Counted from the stretch's first letter, positions 1-6,631 are shown. The stretch: 17,144 nucleotides of DNA from Galdieria sulphuraria (GCF_000341285.1 NW_005178440.1:141172-158315), one strand, 5' to 3'. Translations and numbers: made by a program. Notes: generated by a model from the sequence alone, not told the origin.

Positions 1-72
1 CGTCATACTAATAAATGGAAATACAAGACCTATAATCGGAACTAGTATTGAAGGAAGATATGATGCAGTCAT
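1..72 (-). CDS. psaI: Photosystem I subunit VIII (PsaI), 5' part only
   Basis: The reverse strand from 72 reads MTASYLPSILVPIIGLVFPF and then ISMT up to the window edge, 24 residues with no stop. This is the highly conserved N-terminus of PsaI, a single-helix thylakoid protein of about 36 residues that helps bind PsaL to photosystem I. Only the beginning of the helix is inside the window; the rest lies before base 1. The ATG at 72-70 is the obvious start because the family begins with this sequence. The gene is transcribed away from trnL(CAG), which is upstream of it on the same strand. The identification rests on the whole visible peptide and is firm despite the truncation. Confidence 0.9.
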   Translation of the reverse strand, partial: MTASYLPSILVPIIGLVFPFISMT

Positions 73-183
73 ACTAAAATTTACACCTTTATAATATTAG
101 ATCTAAAATAGATAAATAGATATTTTATATATTTGTATTATTTTATTATATAATATCATTATTTTACAAATTTTCATATTTTA

Positions 184-271
184 TACAGAACCCGGGACTC
201 GAACCCGGACAACTATAATTAAAATCATTAGATTCTGAATCTAACGCGTCTACCAATTTCGCCAGTTCTGT
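184..271 (-). tRNA. trnL(CAG): tRNA-Leu(CAG)
   Basis: The reverse strand folds into a type II tRNA. The acceptor stem ACAGAAC/GTTCTGT is fully paired with discriminator A, the D arm contains GGTAGAC, and the anticodon stem TTAGA/TCTAA encloses loop TTCAGAA with anticodon CAG. The variable arm is long, and the T stem (CCGGG/CCCGG) carries loop TTCGAGT. The long variable arm, A73 and anticodon CAG all agree with leucine. No CCA is encoded. Confidence 0.95.
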
Positions 272-329
272 TCTATTTCCAAGTTATATAATATACATTT
301 GTAACATAATATTATAATATATAAATTTT

Positions 330-683
330 ATGCAAAATAATTCTTTTCAGTCTAATCCAAATACAAATACTATGCATAGAGAAAGTTTAAATGCTATGAT
401 TAAATTTGCTGAGACTTATGCAAAAAGAACAGGCACATTTTTTTGCATAGACCCAAGTGTCACTCAAGTTGTTATTGAAGGGTTAGCTAAGCATAAAGCC
501 GAGTATGGTGCTCCATTGTGTCCATGTAGGCATTATGATAATAAATCAGTAGAAGTTTCAGCAGCTTATTGGAATTGTCCATGTGTTCCTATGAGAGAAA
601 GAAAAGAATGTCATTGTATGCTTTTTCTGACTTCTAATAATGAGTTTGCTAGTCAAAAACAAGAAATTTCTATAATAACATAA
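330..683 (+). CDS. ftrB: Ferredoxin-thioredoxin reductase catalytic (beta) subunit
   Basis: A 117-residue stromal enzyme that passes electrons from ferredoxin through a 4Fe-4S cluster to thioredoxin, so that light controls enzymes such as those of the Calvin cycle. The cysteines are C64, C66, C83, C85, C94 and C96 in CPC, CPC and CHC motifs. Their spacing (2, 17, 2, 9, 2) equals that of the cyanobacterial enzyme, where the equivalents of 64, 83, 85 and 94 bind the cluster and 66 and 96 form the redox disulfide. The ATG at 330 is used; a second in-frame ATG at 372 is possible because the first 14 residues are low-complexity. The stop codon lies inside a 37-bp inverted repeat shared with the converging psb30 gene. 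Confidence 0.97.
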   Translation: MQNNSFQSNPNTNTMHRESLNAMIKFAETYAKRTGTFFCIDPSVTQVVIEGLAKHKAEYGAPLCPCRHYDNKSVEVSAAYWNCPCVPMRERKECHCMLFLTSNNEFASQKQEISIIT

Positions 684-745
684 TAAGAAAATGATAATAA
701 GGGCTGAAAGCCCTTATTATCATTTTCTTATTATGTTATTATAGA
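669..745. repeat. 37-bp perfect inverted repeat (hairpin) between ftrB and psb30
   Basis: Arms 669-705 and 709-745 are perfectly complementary around a 3-nt loop (GAA), with GGGCT/AGCCC at the tip. The genes converge here: the ftrB stop (681-683) lies in one arm and the psb30 stop (739-741) in the other. It probably protects or ends both mRNAs as a bidirectional 3' hairpin. No U-run of the usual terminator kind follows. Confidence 0.9.
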
Positions 746-843
746 TTACCTTTACGAAAAGAAAGCAGCATAATAATTGCTGGCCCTGATAATATTATCA
801 GTGTGAGAGCTATTAATTGCCCAATAACTTGCCAATTTATCAT
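739..843 (-). CDS. psb30: Photosystem II protein Psb30 (Ycf12)
   Basis: A 34-residue single-helix membrane protein read on the reverse strand, beginning [15 protein letters not shown] and ending SFRKGNL. This matches the Ycf12/Psb30 family, a low-mass photosystem II core subunit near the periphery of the complex. The first half is a hydrophobic transmembrane segment and the basic tail FRKGN is typical. The ATG at 843-841 is the only reasonable start. The gene converges with ftrB, and its last two codons and stop lie in the hairpin arm at 709-745. Its size matches the family. Confidence 0.95.
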   Translation of the reverse strand: MINWQVIGQLIALTLIILSGPAIIMLLSFRKGNL

Positions 844-930
844 ATTGTATTACTTATTAAATATATAATCTCATGTACATATAATAATATATTATATACT
901 AATCTAGCCAACATATATGAAAATTGTATA

Positions 931-2223
931 CTATTTTAATATACTTGCTAATTTACCATTGGAATATAGTTTAAAAATAATATCATATCCGCCAATAAAT
1001 TTTCCATTTACATATATTTGAGGTATTATAGAAGAATTTGAATAAATTTTTATTGCCTCACATAAAATATCGTTTTTAAATAGATTAACTATTTTATAAT
1101 CTACACTTAAATTATCAAAAATTTGTATAATTTTCTTACTTATAATAGATCGATAGGAATTTATAAAAATGCAAATATGATGTTCATTAATTAAATTATC
1201 TATAATGTTTTTTGTTGTATCATATACTCCGGTTCTTATGAATACCCATTCATAAGCAAAAAATAGAAAAATTTGTTTATCTTGTATACGAAAATCTGTA
1301 TAATTTCTTTTATTTAAGTAATATAGTATCTTGCTATTTTCTTCAAAGTTTAAATAAATATCAAATTGTTCTTTAAATAAGAATTGTATAATTCGTCTTT
1401 TAATTGATATGTGATATTTATCAAATAAATCAATATTCAAGCCATTATTATCAAAATTATATATTTTTTTATATATTGAGTACATAAGCCATTGTAAATA
1501 TTCATTTTCTTTTGAAATAATATCAATTATATCAGATAATTTATAATAAATTAAAGGATTGAAATAATAGGATATATAGGGTAAGATTTCATTTCTTATA
1601 CGATTACGTTTTAAATCAAGTTTATAGTTAGTTAAATCTAGCCAAATAGGCAAATAAAAGCATCTACAAAACCAATAAGTATCCTCTCTAGTAAAATTAA
1701 TAATTGGTCTAATTATTTTTATAATTCCCTTGATATAATTTATAGAAGATATAGTAGAAATTCCTTGTAAGCTGCTTCCACGAAATAGGTTAAGAAATAA
1801 AGTTTCAATTTTATCATTCAATGTGTGTGCTGTAAGAATATAACTACATTTTTTATTGATAGCTAGATTAATTAGGTTACTATAACGCCATAATCTAGCC
1901 TTTTCTTCTGTAAAGATGCCATCATAGTTATATAAATAATATTTTAAATTAAATTTATTAGCTAATCTTTTAATTAAATTTGCATTCTGTCTAGAATCAC
2001 AACGAATATTATGGTTAAAATGTACTAGCAAAATTTTCCAATTATAAATATCAGCAAAATCATAAATCAGTTTCAATAGAGTAAGTGAATCTTGTCCTCC
2101 TGAAATAGAAAGAATAAAACAAGTATTACTATTTAAGAGTTGAATTTCTTTAAGAGTAAAATAAAACTTTTTATGTAAATAGGATTTATTAATAATTTTA
2201 TTAATAACTGTATTTTGAATCAT
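931..2223 (-). CDS. tilS: tRNA(Ile)-lysidine synthase TilS fused to a degenerate glutaredoxin domain
   Basis: Residues 1-332 are TilS, the ATP-dependent enzyme that converts C34 of tRNA-Ile(CAU) to lysidine so that it reads AUA. The PP-loop SGGQDS is at residues 41-46, followed by VHFNHNIR and TAHTLNDKIET, both typical of the family. The substrate tRNA is at 9029-9114. TilS would be expected to end near residue 332 (YEWVFIR), but the frame continues for about 95 residues (roughly 934-1221) that resemble a monothiol glutaredoxin. This part starts NIIDNLI, has the block SIIPQIYVNGKFIGGYDI at 398-415 and ends NGKLASILK. The family's CGFS active site is not present; the aligned region reads about YRSIISKK and has no cysteine. 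Red algal plastids are known to carry a separate monothiol glutaredoxin gene (ycf64-like), so a gene fusion is the likely origin. The TilS call is firm; the fusion is inferred from motifs. Confidence 0.93.
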   Translation of the reverse strand: MIQNTVINKIINKSYLHKKFYFTLKEIQLLNSNTCFILSISGGQDSLTLLKLIYDFADIYNWKILLVHFNHNIRCDSRQNANLIKRLANKFNLKYYLYNYDGIFTEEKARLWRYSNLINLAINKKCSYILTAHTLNDKIETLFLNLFRGSSLQGISTISSINYIKGIIKIIRPIINFTREDTYWFCRCFYLPIWLDLTNYKLDLKRNRIRNEILPYISYYFNPLIYYKLSDIIDIISKENEYLQWLMYSIYKKIYNFDNNGLNIDLFDKYHISIKRRIIQFLFKEQFDIYLNFEENSKILYYLNKRNYTDFRIQDKQIFLFFAYEWVFIRTGVYDTTKNIIDNLINEHHICIFINSYRSIISKKIIQIFDNLSVDYKIVNLFKNDILCEAIKIYSNSSIIPQIYVNGKFIGGYDIIFKLYSNGKLASILK

Positions 2224-2309
2224 TAAAATTATATAAAAAATTTTATATTTAATATTAAAATTAATAAACTTATTTAATAAATAGAATAACTTATTTTCTA
2301 CATACTTTA

Positions 2310-2381
2310 GGGTTGCTAACTCAATGGTAGAGTACTCGGCTTTTAACCGATTAGTTCCGGGTTCGAGTCCCGGGCAGCCTA
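2310..2381 (+). tRNA. trnK(UUU): tRNA-Lys(UUU)
   Basis: The sequence folds as a type I tRNA. The acceptor stem is GGGTTGC/GCAGCCT, with G·U pairs at positions 1 and 4, and discriminator A. The D arm is ACTCAATGGTAGAGT. The anticodon stem CTCGG/CCGAT encloses CTTTTAA with anticodon TTT, and the T arm is CCGGG-TTCGAGT-CCCGG. Unlike land plant plastids, there is no intron and no matK. Confidence 0.95.
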
Positions 2382-2467
2382 TATTTTATATCATATAAAA
2401 ATATTTCTAAAAGTATTATTATTTTATCTTTAATACAATAATATTTCATATATAGGTTATAATTAAT

Positions 2468-3253
2468 ATGTCATTAATAGATAAAATTTTTCAAGAAACA
2501 AAATCTAATAATAAAATTGCTTTAATGCCATTTATTATGGCAGGTGATCCCAATATAGAAACAACAGTTAAAGCATTAAATATCTTAGACAAGAGTGGAT
2601 CTCATATGATAGAATTAGGAATACCTTATAGCGATCCACTCGCAGATGGTCCTATAATGCAAGCGTCTGCTCAGAGAGCTCTGAATAGGGGCTTTAGAAT
2701 AAATCATGTTTTTTCAATACTAGAAAATATTAAGTTATCAATTCCTATAATTATATTTTGCTATTTTAATCTAATACTACATTATGGAATAAATAATTTT
2801 ATATACAAATTATATCAATTAAATGTTAAAGGAATAATTATTCCTGATCTTCCTATTGAAGAAGCTGATGAAATTTTAATGATATGCCAACAATACAAAA
2901 TAAATCTTAATATGTTAGTTTCTCCTGTAAGTACAGAAAGTAGGATTAGTTCAATTGTAAAGAAAGCAAATGGTTTTATTTATTTGGTAAGTAGTACAGG
3001 CGTGACCGGTATAAGGGATAATTTTTCTGATGTGATTAAAGATAAGATTGAAACTATTAGAAAATACAGTACTAAGCCAATAGTAATAGGTTTTGGCGTG
3101 TCTAAACCTAGTCATATTAAACAAATTAAGGCTTGGGGAGCTGATGGAATAATTATTGGTAGTGCTTGTATACAAGAAATATCTAAATCTACTCAATCTG
3201 ACGAATTAAATGATTTTAAAAATTTTCTAAATAAAATGATAGAATCTATTTAA
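2468..3253 (+). CDS. trpA: Tryptophan synthase alpha subunit
   Basis: A 261-residue TIM-barrel enzyme of the stroma that cleaves indole-3-glycerol phosphate to indole and glyceraldehyde 3-phosphate, the penultimate step of tryptophan synthesis. The conserved segment MIELGIPYSDPLADGP contains the catalytic Glu49 and Asp60, at the same numbers as in the E. coli enzyme. Further family motifs are IPDLPIEE, the loop-6 region YLVSSTGVTG, and the phosphate-binding GFGVSKPSH and GADGIIIGSA. Length is normal for the family and the frame is intact. The partner TrpB is not in this window and may be nuclear-encoded. The gene follows trnK after 86 bases. Presence of trpA is typical of red algal plastids. 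Confidence 0.97.
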   Translation: MSLIDKIFQETKSNNKIALMPFIMAGDPNIETTVKALNILDKSGSHMIELGIPYSDPLADGPIMQASAQRALNRGFRINHVFSILENIKLSIPIIIFCYFNLILHYGINNFIYKLYQLNVKGIIIPDLPIEEADEILMICQQYKINLNMLVSPVSTESRISSIVKKANGFIYLVSSTGVTGIRDNFSDVIKDKIETIRKYSTKPIVIGFGVSKPSHIKQIKAWGADGIIIGSACIQEISKSTQSDELNDFKNFLNKMIESI

Positions 3254-3297
3254 TATATTTTTTAATATATTTTATATAGTAGTAAATATTACTAGTA

Positions 3298-3370
3298 TAC
3301 CCTCAGGGGAATTCGAATCCCCGTTACCTCCGTGAAAGGGAGATGTCCTAGGCCTCTAGACGATGAGGGC
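3298..3370 (-). tRNA. trnE(UUC): tRNA-Glu(UUC)
   Basis: Read on the reverse strand. The acceptor stem is GCCCTCA/TGAGGGT with discriminator A. The anticodon loop CTTTCAC gives anticodon TTC, and the T arm contains GGGGATTCGAATTCCCC. In plastids this tRNA also supplies glutamate for 5-aminolevulinate and tetrapyrrole synthesis. Confidence 0.95.
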
Positions 3371-3422
3371 ATTTTATTAGATAAAGAAATATTATTATAT
3401 AATTTATATTTTTATAGAAGTT

Positions 3423-3965
3423 ATGATATTAAATTATAATTCTTTTTTTTATTTGTCTATATTAATAATTATATTACTATTTTTTATAATAAAGATTTAT
3501 AGTCAAGTTTTTAAATTCATAAAACAAGAATTTTATATATATAGATTAAATACTTTATTAAGTAATAATCATAAAAATAATTGCTATATTTATTTTCTTC
3601 TTGGAGCAGTTTATCTAGATAAGGCTTGTCTAAAACAAGCTCTAGACTTTTTTATTAAGTCTTATAATTCTTATGAGGATAATGCTGGAGTTCCACTTAT
3701 ACAAATTTATAACAGTATTGGATATGTTTATATGCATATTGAAGAATATAATCTAGCTATTAAATTTTTTGAAAAATGTATTGCAATACAGCCTAATTAT
3801 ATCATATCCATAAATAATTTGGCAAAAGTTTATGAAAAAATAAATGATATAAAAAAAGCAATTGATTTATATCAACTTGTTTTATCTTATGATAATCAAA
3901 ATAAAACCGCTATTGATAGACTGAATAAATTATTTGCAAATAAAAATCTGAATCGAATAAAATAG
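3423..3965 (+). CDS. ycf37: Ycf37, TPR protein of photosystem I assembly
   Basis: A 180-residue protein. Residues about 8-25 form a strongly hydrophobic segment (LSILIIILLFFIIKIY), so the protein is anchored in the thylakoid membrane with its remainder in the stroma. Tetratricopeptide-like repeats follow: one around YFLLGAVYLDKACLKQALDFF, one around YNSIGYVYMHIEEYNLAIKFFEKCIAIQPNY and one around NNLAKVYEKINDIKKAIDLYQ. This architecture and the length match Ycf37, whose cyanobacterial homologue helps assemble or stabilise photosystem I. It stands alone between trnE and trnP, both on the other strand. The short tail KNLNRIK is basic. The name depends on architecture and plastid context, because TPR sequences alone are not specific. 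Confidence 0.88.
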   Translation: MILNYNSFFYLSILIIILLFFIIKIYSQVFKFIKQEFYIYRLNTLLSNNHKNNCYIYFLLGAVYLDKACLKQALDFFIKSYNSYEDNAGVPLIQIYNSIGYVYMHIEEYNLAIKFFEKCIAIQPNYIISINNLAKVYEKINDIKKAIDLYQLVLSYDNQNKTAIDRLNKLFANKNLNRIK

Positions 3966-3971
3966 TTAACA

Positions 3972-4045
3972 TCGGGATGGCAGGATTTGAACCTGCGACA
4001 TTCTGCTCCCAAAGCAGACGCGCTACCAAGCTACGCTACATCCCG
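3972..4045 (-). tRNA. trnP(UGG): tRNA-Pro(UGG)
   Basis: Reverse strand. The acceptor stem CGGGATG/CATCCCG is fully paired with discriminator A. The anticodon stem CTGC/GCAG encloses TTTGGGA with anticodon TGG, and the T arm contains GCAGGTTCAAATCCTGC. It starts 7 bases after the stop of ycf37, which is on the other strand. Confidence 0.95.
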
Positions 4046-4077
4046 AGATAACGATTTATATATAGTATATAAAAAAA

Positions 4078-4545
4078 TTAGTTTGATAAAAATAGTACTT
4101 TAGTTTTATTCGGTTCAATTACAAATCCCAATTTTTTATAAAAATTAATTACTTCATCATCAGCAAATAGTATTATGTTATTAATCTCCATTTTCTTTAT
4201 TTCATTGATTATTAAAGATATTAATTCTGTCCCCAAACCTAGATTCTGAAATTTAGGATTTATCATTAAATCCCATATTATGGAATAATATTCGCAATCA
4301 GAACTTGCAAGTACAAAACCTATTAAATTTAGTTTAACTGTAGATAGTTCTAGAAAGCAACTTATTAATAAGTTGTTTTTGGTTAGTTTTTGTAATTTAT
4401 TAACCGAATTTTTTTGCCATCCTACAGATTTGTAGAGTAATATTAAGTCTTTTATATCAAGGATAGTATTTCTTTTGAAAAAAACTTTTATTTCTTTATT
4501 GGAGAAAGGAATTGATTTTATAATTAATGTTGTATCATCTAACAC
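4078..4545 (-). CDS. ycf52: Ycf52, GNAT-family N-acetyltransferase
   Basis: A 155-residue acetyltransferase of the GNAT fold. The acetyl-CoA pyrophosphate loop is QNLGLGTEL at residues 100-108, preceded by the strand WDLMINPKF. The C-terminal half, IILFADDEVINFYKKLGFV, is the usual GNAT end in which the FY-x-K-x-GF segment packs on the cofactor. Small plastid-encoded GNAT proteins of this kind in red algae are called Ycf52; the substrate is unknown, although related plastid GNATs acetylate protein N-termini and lysines. There is no ATG at the start of the frame. The GTG at 4545 follows an AAGGGA-like site by about ten bases and is the probable start. It is divergent from psaF and lies 32 bases from trnP, on the same strand. 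Confidence 0.88.
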   Translation of the reverse strand: MLDDTTLIIKSIPFSNKEIKVFFKRNTILDIKDLILLYKSVGWQKNSVNKLQKLTKNNLLISCFLELSTVKLNLIGFVLASSDCEYYSIIWDLMINPKFQNLGLGTELISLIINEIKKMEINNIILFADDEVINFYKKLGFVIEPNKTKVLFLSN

Positions 4546-4684
4546 AATAATTATTCCCTTTATATACTTATGTTATTTTTTTTGATAAATTAATTTGTTA
4601 CAAATTTTAATTTATATTAATTAATATATTTTTATACTAAAGTTTATTATATATTAGTTATTAGAGTCTAATTTAGGTGGAGAA

Positions 4685-5254
4685 ATGATGAAAATTAATA
4701 GATTTATTTTATATGTAATTTTATTTTCTAGTATTTTGTCATTTAGTACTAATAATTTAGTACAAGCAGAATTCAATAATTTAATCCCTTGTAAAGAATC
4801 AAAGATATTTAATAAACGTTTAGAGTCAACAATAAAAAAATTAGAAAATAAGCTAAGTAAATATGAAGTAGGCAGTAGTTCTTATTTAGCAATAAAAAAT
4901 ACAATTAATAAAACTAATAATAGATTTCATAAATATATGGAATCAGGGGTATTATGCGGCAAAGATGGGCTTCCACATTTAATAGCTGATGGAAGATGGA
5001 GTCATGCTGGAGAATTTGTTATACCAAGTTTACTTTTTATATATATAAGTGGATGGATTGGTTGGGTTGGTAGAGGATATTTATCTGCTATAAAAAATAC
5101 GAACAAAGCTATAGAAAATGAAATTATAATCGATGTACCGTTAGCCCTTAAATTTATGAGTTCTGGATTTATTTGGCCATTGTCCGCTCTCAGAGAATAT
5201 ACTAAGGGAGACCTATTAATGAAGGATAGTGAAGTTACAATTTCTCCTAGATGA
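4685..5254 (+). CDS. psaF: Photosystem I subunit III (PsaF), plastocyanin/cytochrome c6 docking
   Basis: A 189-residue precursor. The N-terminal signal peptide has a hydrophobic core (FILYVILFSSILSF) and probably ends at VQA, residue 28; the mature protein starts EFNNLIPCKES, which resembles known PsaF. The lumenal N-terminal domain is rich in lysine (IKKLENKLSK), the region that docks cytochrome c6, whose gene petJ is also in this window. The central segment GLPHLIADGRWSHAGEF and the hydrophobic FVIPSLLFIYISGWIGWVGR are family hallmarks. Two adjacent ATGs (4685, 4688) follow AGGTGGAG; the second is better spaced from it. psaJ follows after 48 bases on the same strand, the usual psaF-psaJ pair. 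Confidence 0.97.
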   Translation: MMKINRFILYVILFSSILSFSTNNLVQAEFNNLIPCKESKIFNKRLESTIKKLENKLSKYEVGSSSYLAIKNTINKTNNRFHKYMESGVLCGKDGLPHLIADGRWSHAGEFVIPSLLFIYISGWIGWVGRGYLSAIKNTNKAIENEIIIDVPLALKFMSSGFIWPLSALREYTKGDLLMKDSEVTISPR

Positions 5255-5302
5255 ATACAAGAACAATAAAAATAGTAATAAATAAAATAGTGATAAATAA
5301 AT

Positions 5303-5431
5303 ATGAATAAAGATTTACTTAAGTATTTGTCTACTGCTCCAGTTTTGGGAGTAATTTGGATAGCTATTACAGCTGCTATAATCGTGGAGTTCAATCGTTT
5401 ATATCCGGATGCTTTATTTTTTCCATTATAA
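5303..5431 (+). CDS. psaJ: Photosystem I subunit IX (PsaJ)
   Basis: A 42-residue single-helix membrane protein starting [20 protein letters not shown] and ending [14 protein letters not shown], an unmistakable PsaJ. It binds next to PsaF and helps hold it in place in photosystem I. It forms a two-gene unit with psaF. The last six codons and the stop lie in the left arm of a very long hairpin (5413-5528), so part of the coding sequence is mirrored in the downstream spacer. Confidence 0.97.
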   Translation: MNKDLLKYLSTAPVLGVIWIAITAAIIVEFNRLYPDALFFPL

Positions 5432-5528
5432 TACTTCTTAACTATAAACAAATAAGGACTTAAACTTTACTCAAAGTTTAAGTCCTTATTTGCTTATAGT
5501 TAAGAAGTATTATAATGGAAAAAATAAA
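5413..5528 (+). terminator. 56-bp inverted repeat at the 3' end of psaJ
   Basis: Arms 5413-5468 and 5473-5528 pair at 55 of 56 positions (one A·C mismatch, 5448 with 5493) around the loop ACTC. The left arm includes the end of psaJ and its stop. The position after psaF-psaJ and before apcD suggests a 3' end-forming or mRNA-protecting hairpin. The A-rich sequence after it is not a U-tract on this strand. Confidence 0.85.
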
Positions 5529-5592
5529 AATATTTTTTTAAAATAAGTAATTAAGATTAACATTTATTTAATATAATTTTATGATTTAGTTT

Positions 5593-6084
5593 ATGAGTTT
5601 AATCAGTCAAATAATCAATACAGCTGATGAAGAATTACGTTATCCAAATGGCGGTGAGTTATCTACTTTAATCTATTTTTTTAATACCGCAAATACAAGA
5701 ATTAATATTATAAATAAATTAAAAGAACGAGAAAAAGATATTATACAAAATGCAAGCAAAAAATTATTTCAACTCCATCCTGAATATGTTTCTTCTGGAG
5801 GTAATGCTTCAGGTCCTAAACAAAGGGCTTTATGCTTGAGAGATTATGGATGGTATCTTCGTTTAGTGACTTACGGAATTCTTGCAGGAGATATAACACC
5901 TATAGAGAAAATCGGTATTATTGGTGTGAAAGACATGTACAACTCTTTGGGTGTACCTATTATTGGAATGTATGATGCTATTAAATGTCTTAAAGAAGCA
6001 AGTATTAATATTTTTGAGTTGAGCGAAGAAAAAGATTTAATTATTCCATATTTTGATTATCTTAGTAATGCAATATTAAGTTAA
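5593..6084 (+). CDS. apcD: Allophycocyanin alpha-type terminal emitter (ApcD, alpha-B)
   Basis: A 163-residue phycobiliprotein. Cys81 in the motif ALCLRDYGWYLRLVTYG is the phycocyanobilin attachment site. The sequence matches ApcD better than ApcA or ApcB: it starts MSLISQIINTADEELRYPNG, and has HPEY followed by SGGNASG, CLRDYGWYLR, and GVKDMYNSLGVPIIGMYDA. ApcD sits in the phycobilisome core as a low-energy emitter passing excitation to the photosystems, especially photosystem I. Length is normal. It is separated from psaJ by the long hairpin and probably has its own promoter. The next gene is the SRP RNA. No lost key residue was seen. Confidence 0.95.
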   Translation: MSLISQIINTADEELRYPNGGELSTLIYFFNTANTRINIINKLKEREKDIIQNASKKLFQLHPEYVSSGGNASGPKQRALCLRDYGWYLRLVTYGILAGDITPIEKIGIIGVKDMYNSLGVPIIGMYDAIKCLKEASINIFELSEEKDLIIPYFDYLSNAILS

Positions 6085-6095
6085 TTAATTTTTTG

Positions 6096-6124
6096 TTGAA
6101 ATTAGTTAACTTATATGATATAAT
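6096..6124 (+). promoter_or_regulatory. Sigma70-like promoter of the SRP RNA gene
   Basis: A -35 box TTGAAA (6096-6101) and a perfect -10 box TATAAT (6119-6124) are 17 bases apart, the ideal spacing for the bacterial-type plastid polymerase. The predicted start, about seven bases after the -10 box (near 6131), falls at the base of the SRP RNA stem. Confidence 0.7.
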
Positions 6125-6130
6125 CTGGTT

Positions 6131-6213
6131 AAGGCCCATTAGTCTATAATAGAATTGAATTGAGAGGACATGTAAGTAGCATCAATCTAGTTTCTATTAT
6201 ATATTAATGGGTT
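6131..6213 (+). ncRNA. ffs: Plastid signal recognition particle RNA (4.5S-like)
   Basis: The RNA folds into one long hairpin: base stem CCCATTA/TAATGGG (6135-6141 with 6205-6211), a second stem TATAATAGAA/TTCTATTATA (6145-6154 with 6192-6201) and ATTGA/TCAAT (6159-6163 with 6182-6186). The tip GAGGACATGTAAGTAGCA follows the bacterial SRP domain IV pattern of AGG, loop, then AAGCAG-like bases; the C-G closing pair and the AGCA element are visible. In this family the tip binds the SRP54 M domain for co-translational targeting to the thylakoid. SRP RNA genes are established for red algal plastids. The GGAA tetraloop of E. coli is replaced by AU-rich bases. The ends are approximate. Confidence 0.8.
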
Positions 6214-6227
6214 ATATAATTTTTATA

Positions 6228-6310
6228 TGCGGATGACGAGACTCGAACTCGTAAGGCCTAAAGCCATACGCCCCTCAAGCGTACATGGTTACCAATTTCA
6301 TCACAACCGC
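6228..6310 (-). tRNA. trnL(GAG): tRNA-Leu(GAG)
   Basis: Reverse strand, type II. The acceptor stem GCGGTTG/CATCCGC has one T-T mismatch at the fifth pair and discriminator A. The anticodon stem TACGC/GCGTA encloses TTGAGGG with anticodon GAG. The long variable arm is GC-rich (GGCTTTAGGCC) and the T arm is ACGAG-TTCGAGT-CTCGT. It converges with the SRP RNA gene only 14 bases away. Confidence 0.93.
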
Positions 6311-6354
6311 TCTATATATATAATTAATATATAATTATACTATTATCAGTAATA

Positions 6355-6472
6355 TCATAATAAATCCTTCAAAATTTTATATTAAAAAATCTATAGAAAA
6401 AGTTATAATAATATATTATTATAACTTTTTCTATAGATTTTTTAATATAAAATTTTGAAGGATTTATTATGA
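6355..6472. repeat. 59-bp perfect palindrome at the psbX start
   Basis: Bases 6355-6413 are the exact reverse complement of 6414-6472, with no spacer, which I checked base by base. The right arm ends in the psbX start codon (ATG at 6469) and one more base, and also holds its ribosome-binding region (GAAGGATTT). It lies between trnL(GAG) (-) and psbX (+), which are transcribed divergently, so it cannot be a simple shared terminator. The centre, GTTATAATAATAT and its mirror, contains TATAAT on both strands. Confidence 0.95.
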
Positions 6473-6588
6473 CATCTTCTTTATTAAATTTTTTCAATAG
6501 TTTATTTCTAGGTTTTATTATAGTTGTTTTACCAATTACTATATTGCTTATTTATGTAAGTTATAAAGATAGAGTAATAAGAAATTAA
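6469..6588 (+). CDS. psbX: Photosystem II protein PsbX
   Basis: A 39-residue single-helix thylakoid protein, starting [20 protein letters not shown] and ending [11 protein letters not shown]. The SSL start, the central hydrophobic helix and the KDRV tail match PsbX, a small photosystem II subunit near cytochrome b559 thought to influence plastoquinone exchange. The start ATG is the last three bases but one of the right arm of a 59-bp palindrome, so the initiation region could be buried in a hairpin. accD follows after 43 bases on the same strand. Confidence 0.95.
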   Translation: MTSSLLNFFNSLFLGFIIVVLPITILLIYVSYKDRVIRN

Positions 6589-6631
6589 ATTATATTATAA
6601 TTATAATAAACATTATGATAATTAAATATGT

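Noticed and set aside
2951-3196. 81-codon reverse-strand frame inside trpA
   Set aside because: It is antisense to a conserved enzyme region and low in complexity; no ribosome-binding site.
5002-5451. 149-codon frame on the reverse strand across psaF and psaJ
   Set aside because: It lies wholly over two certain genes on the other strand, contains their shadow and has no family motif.
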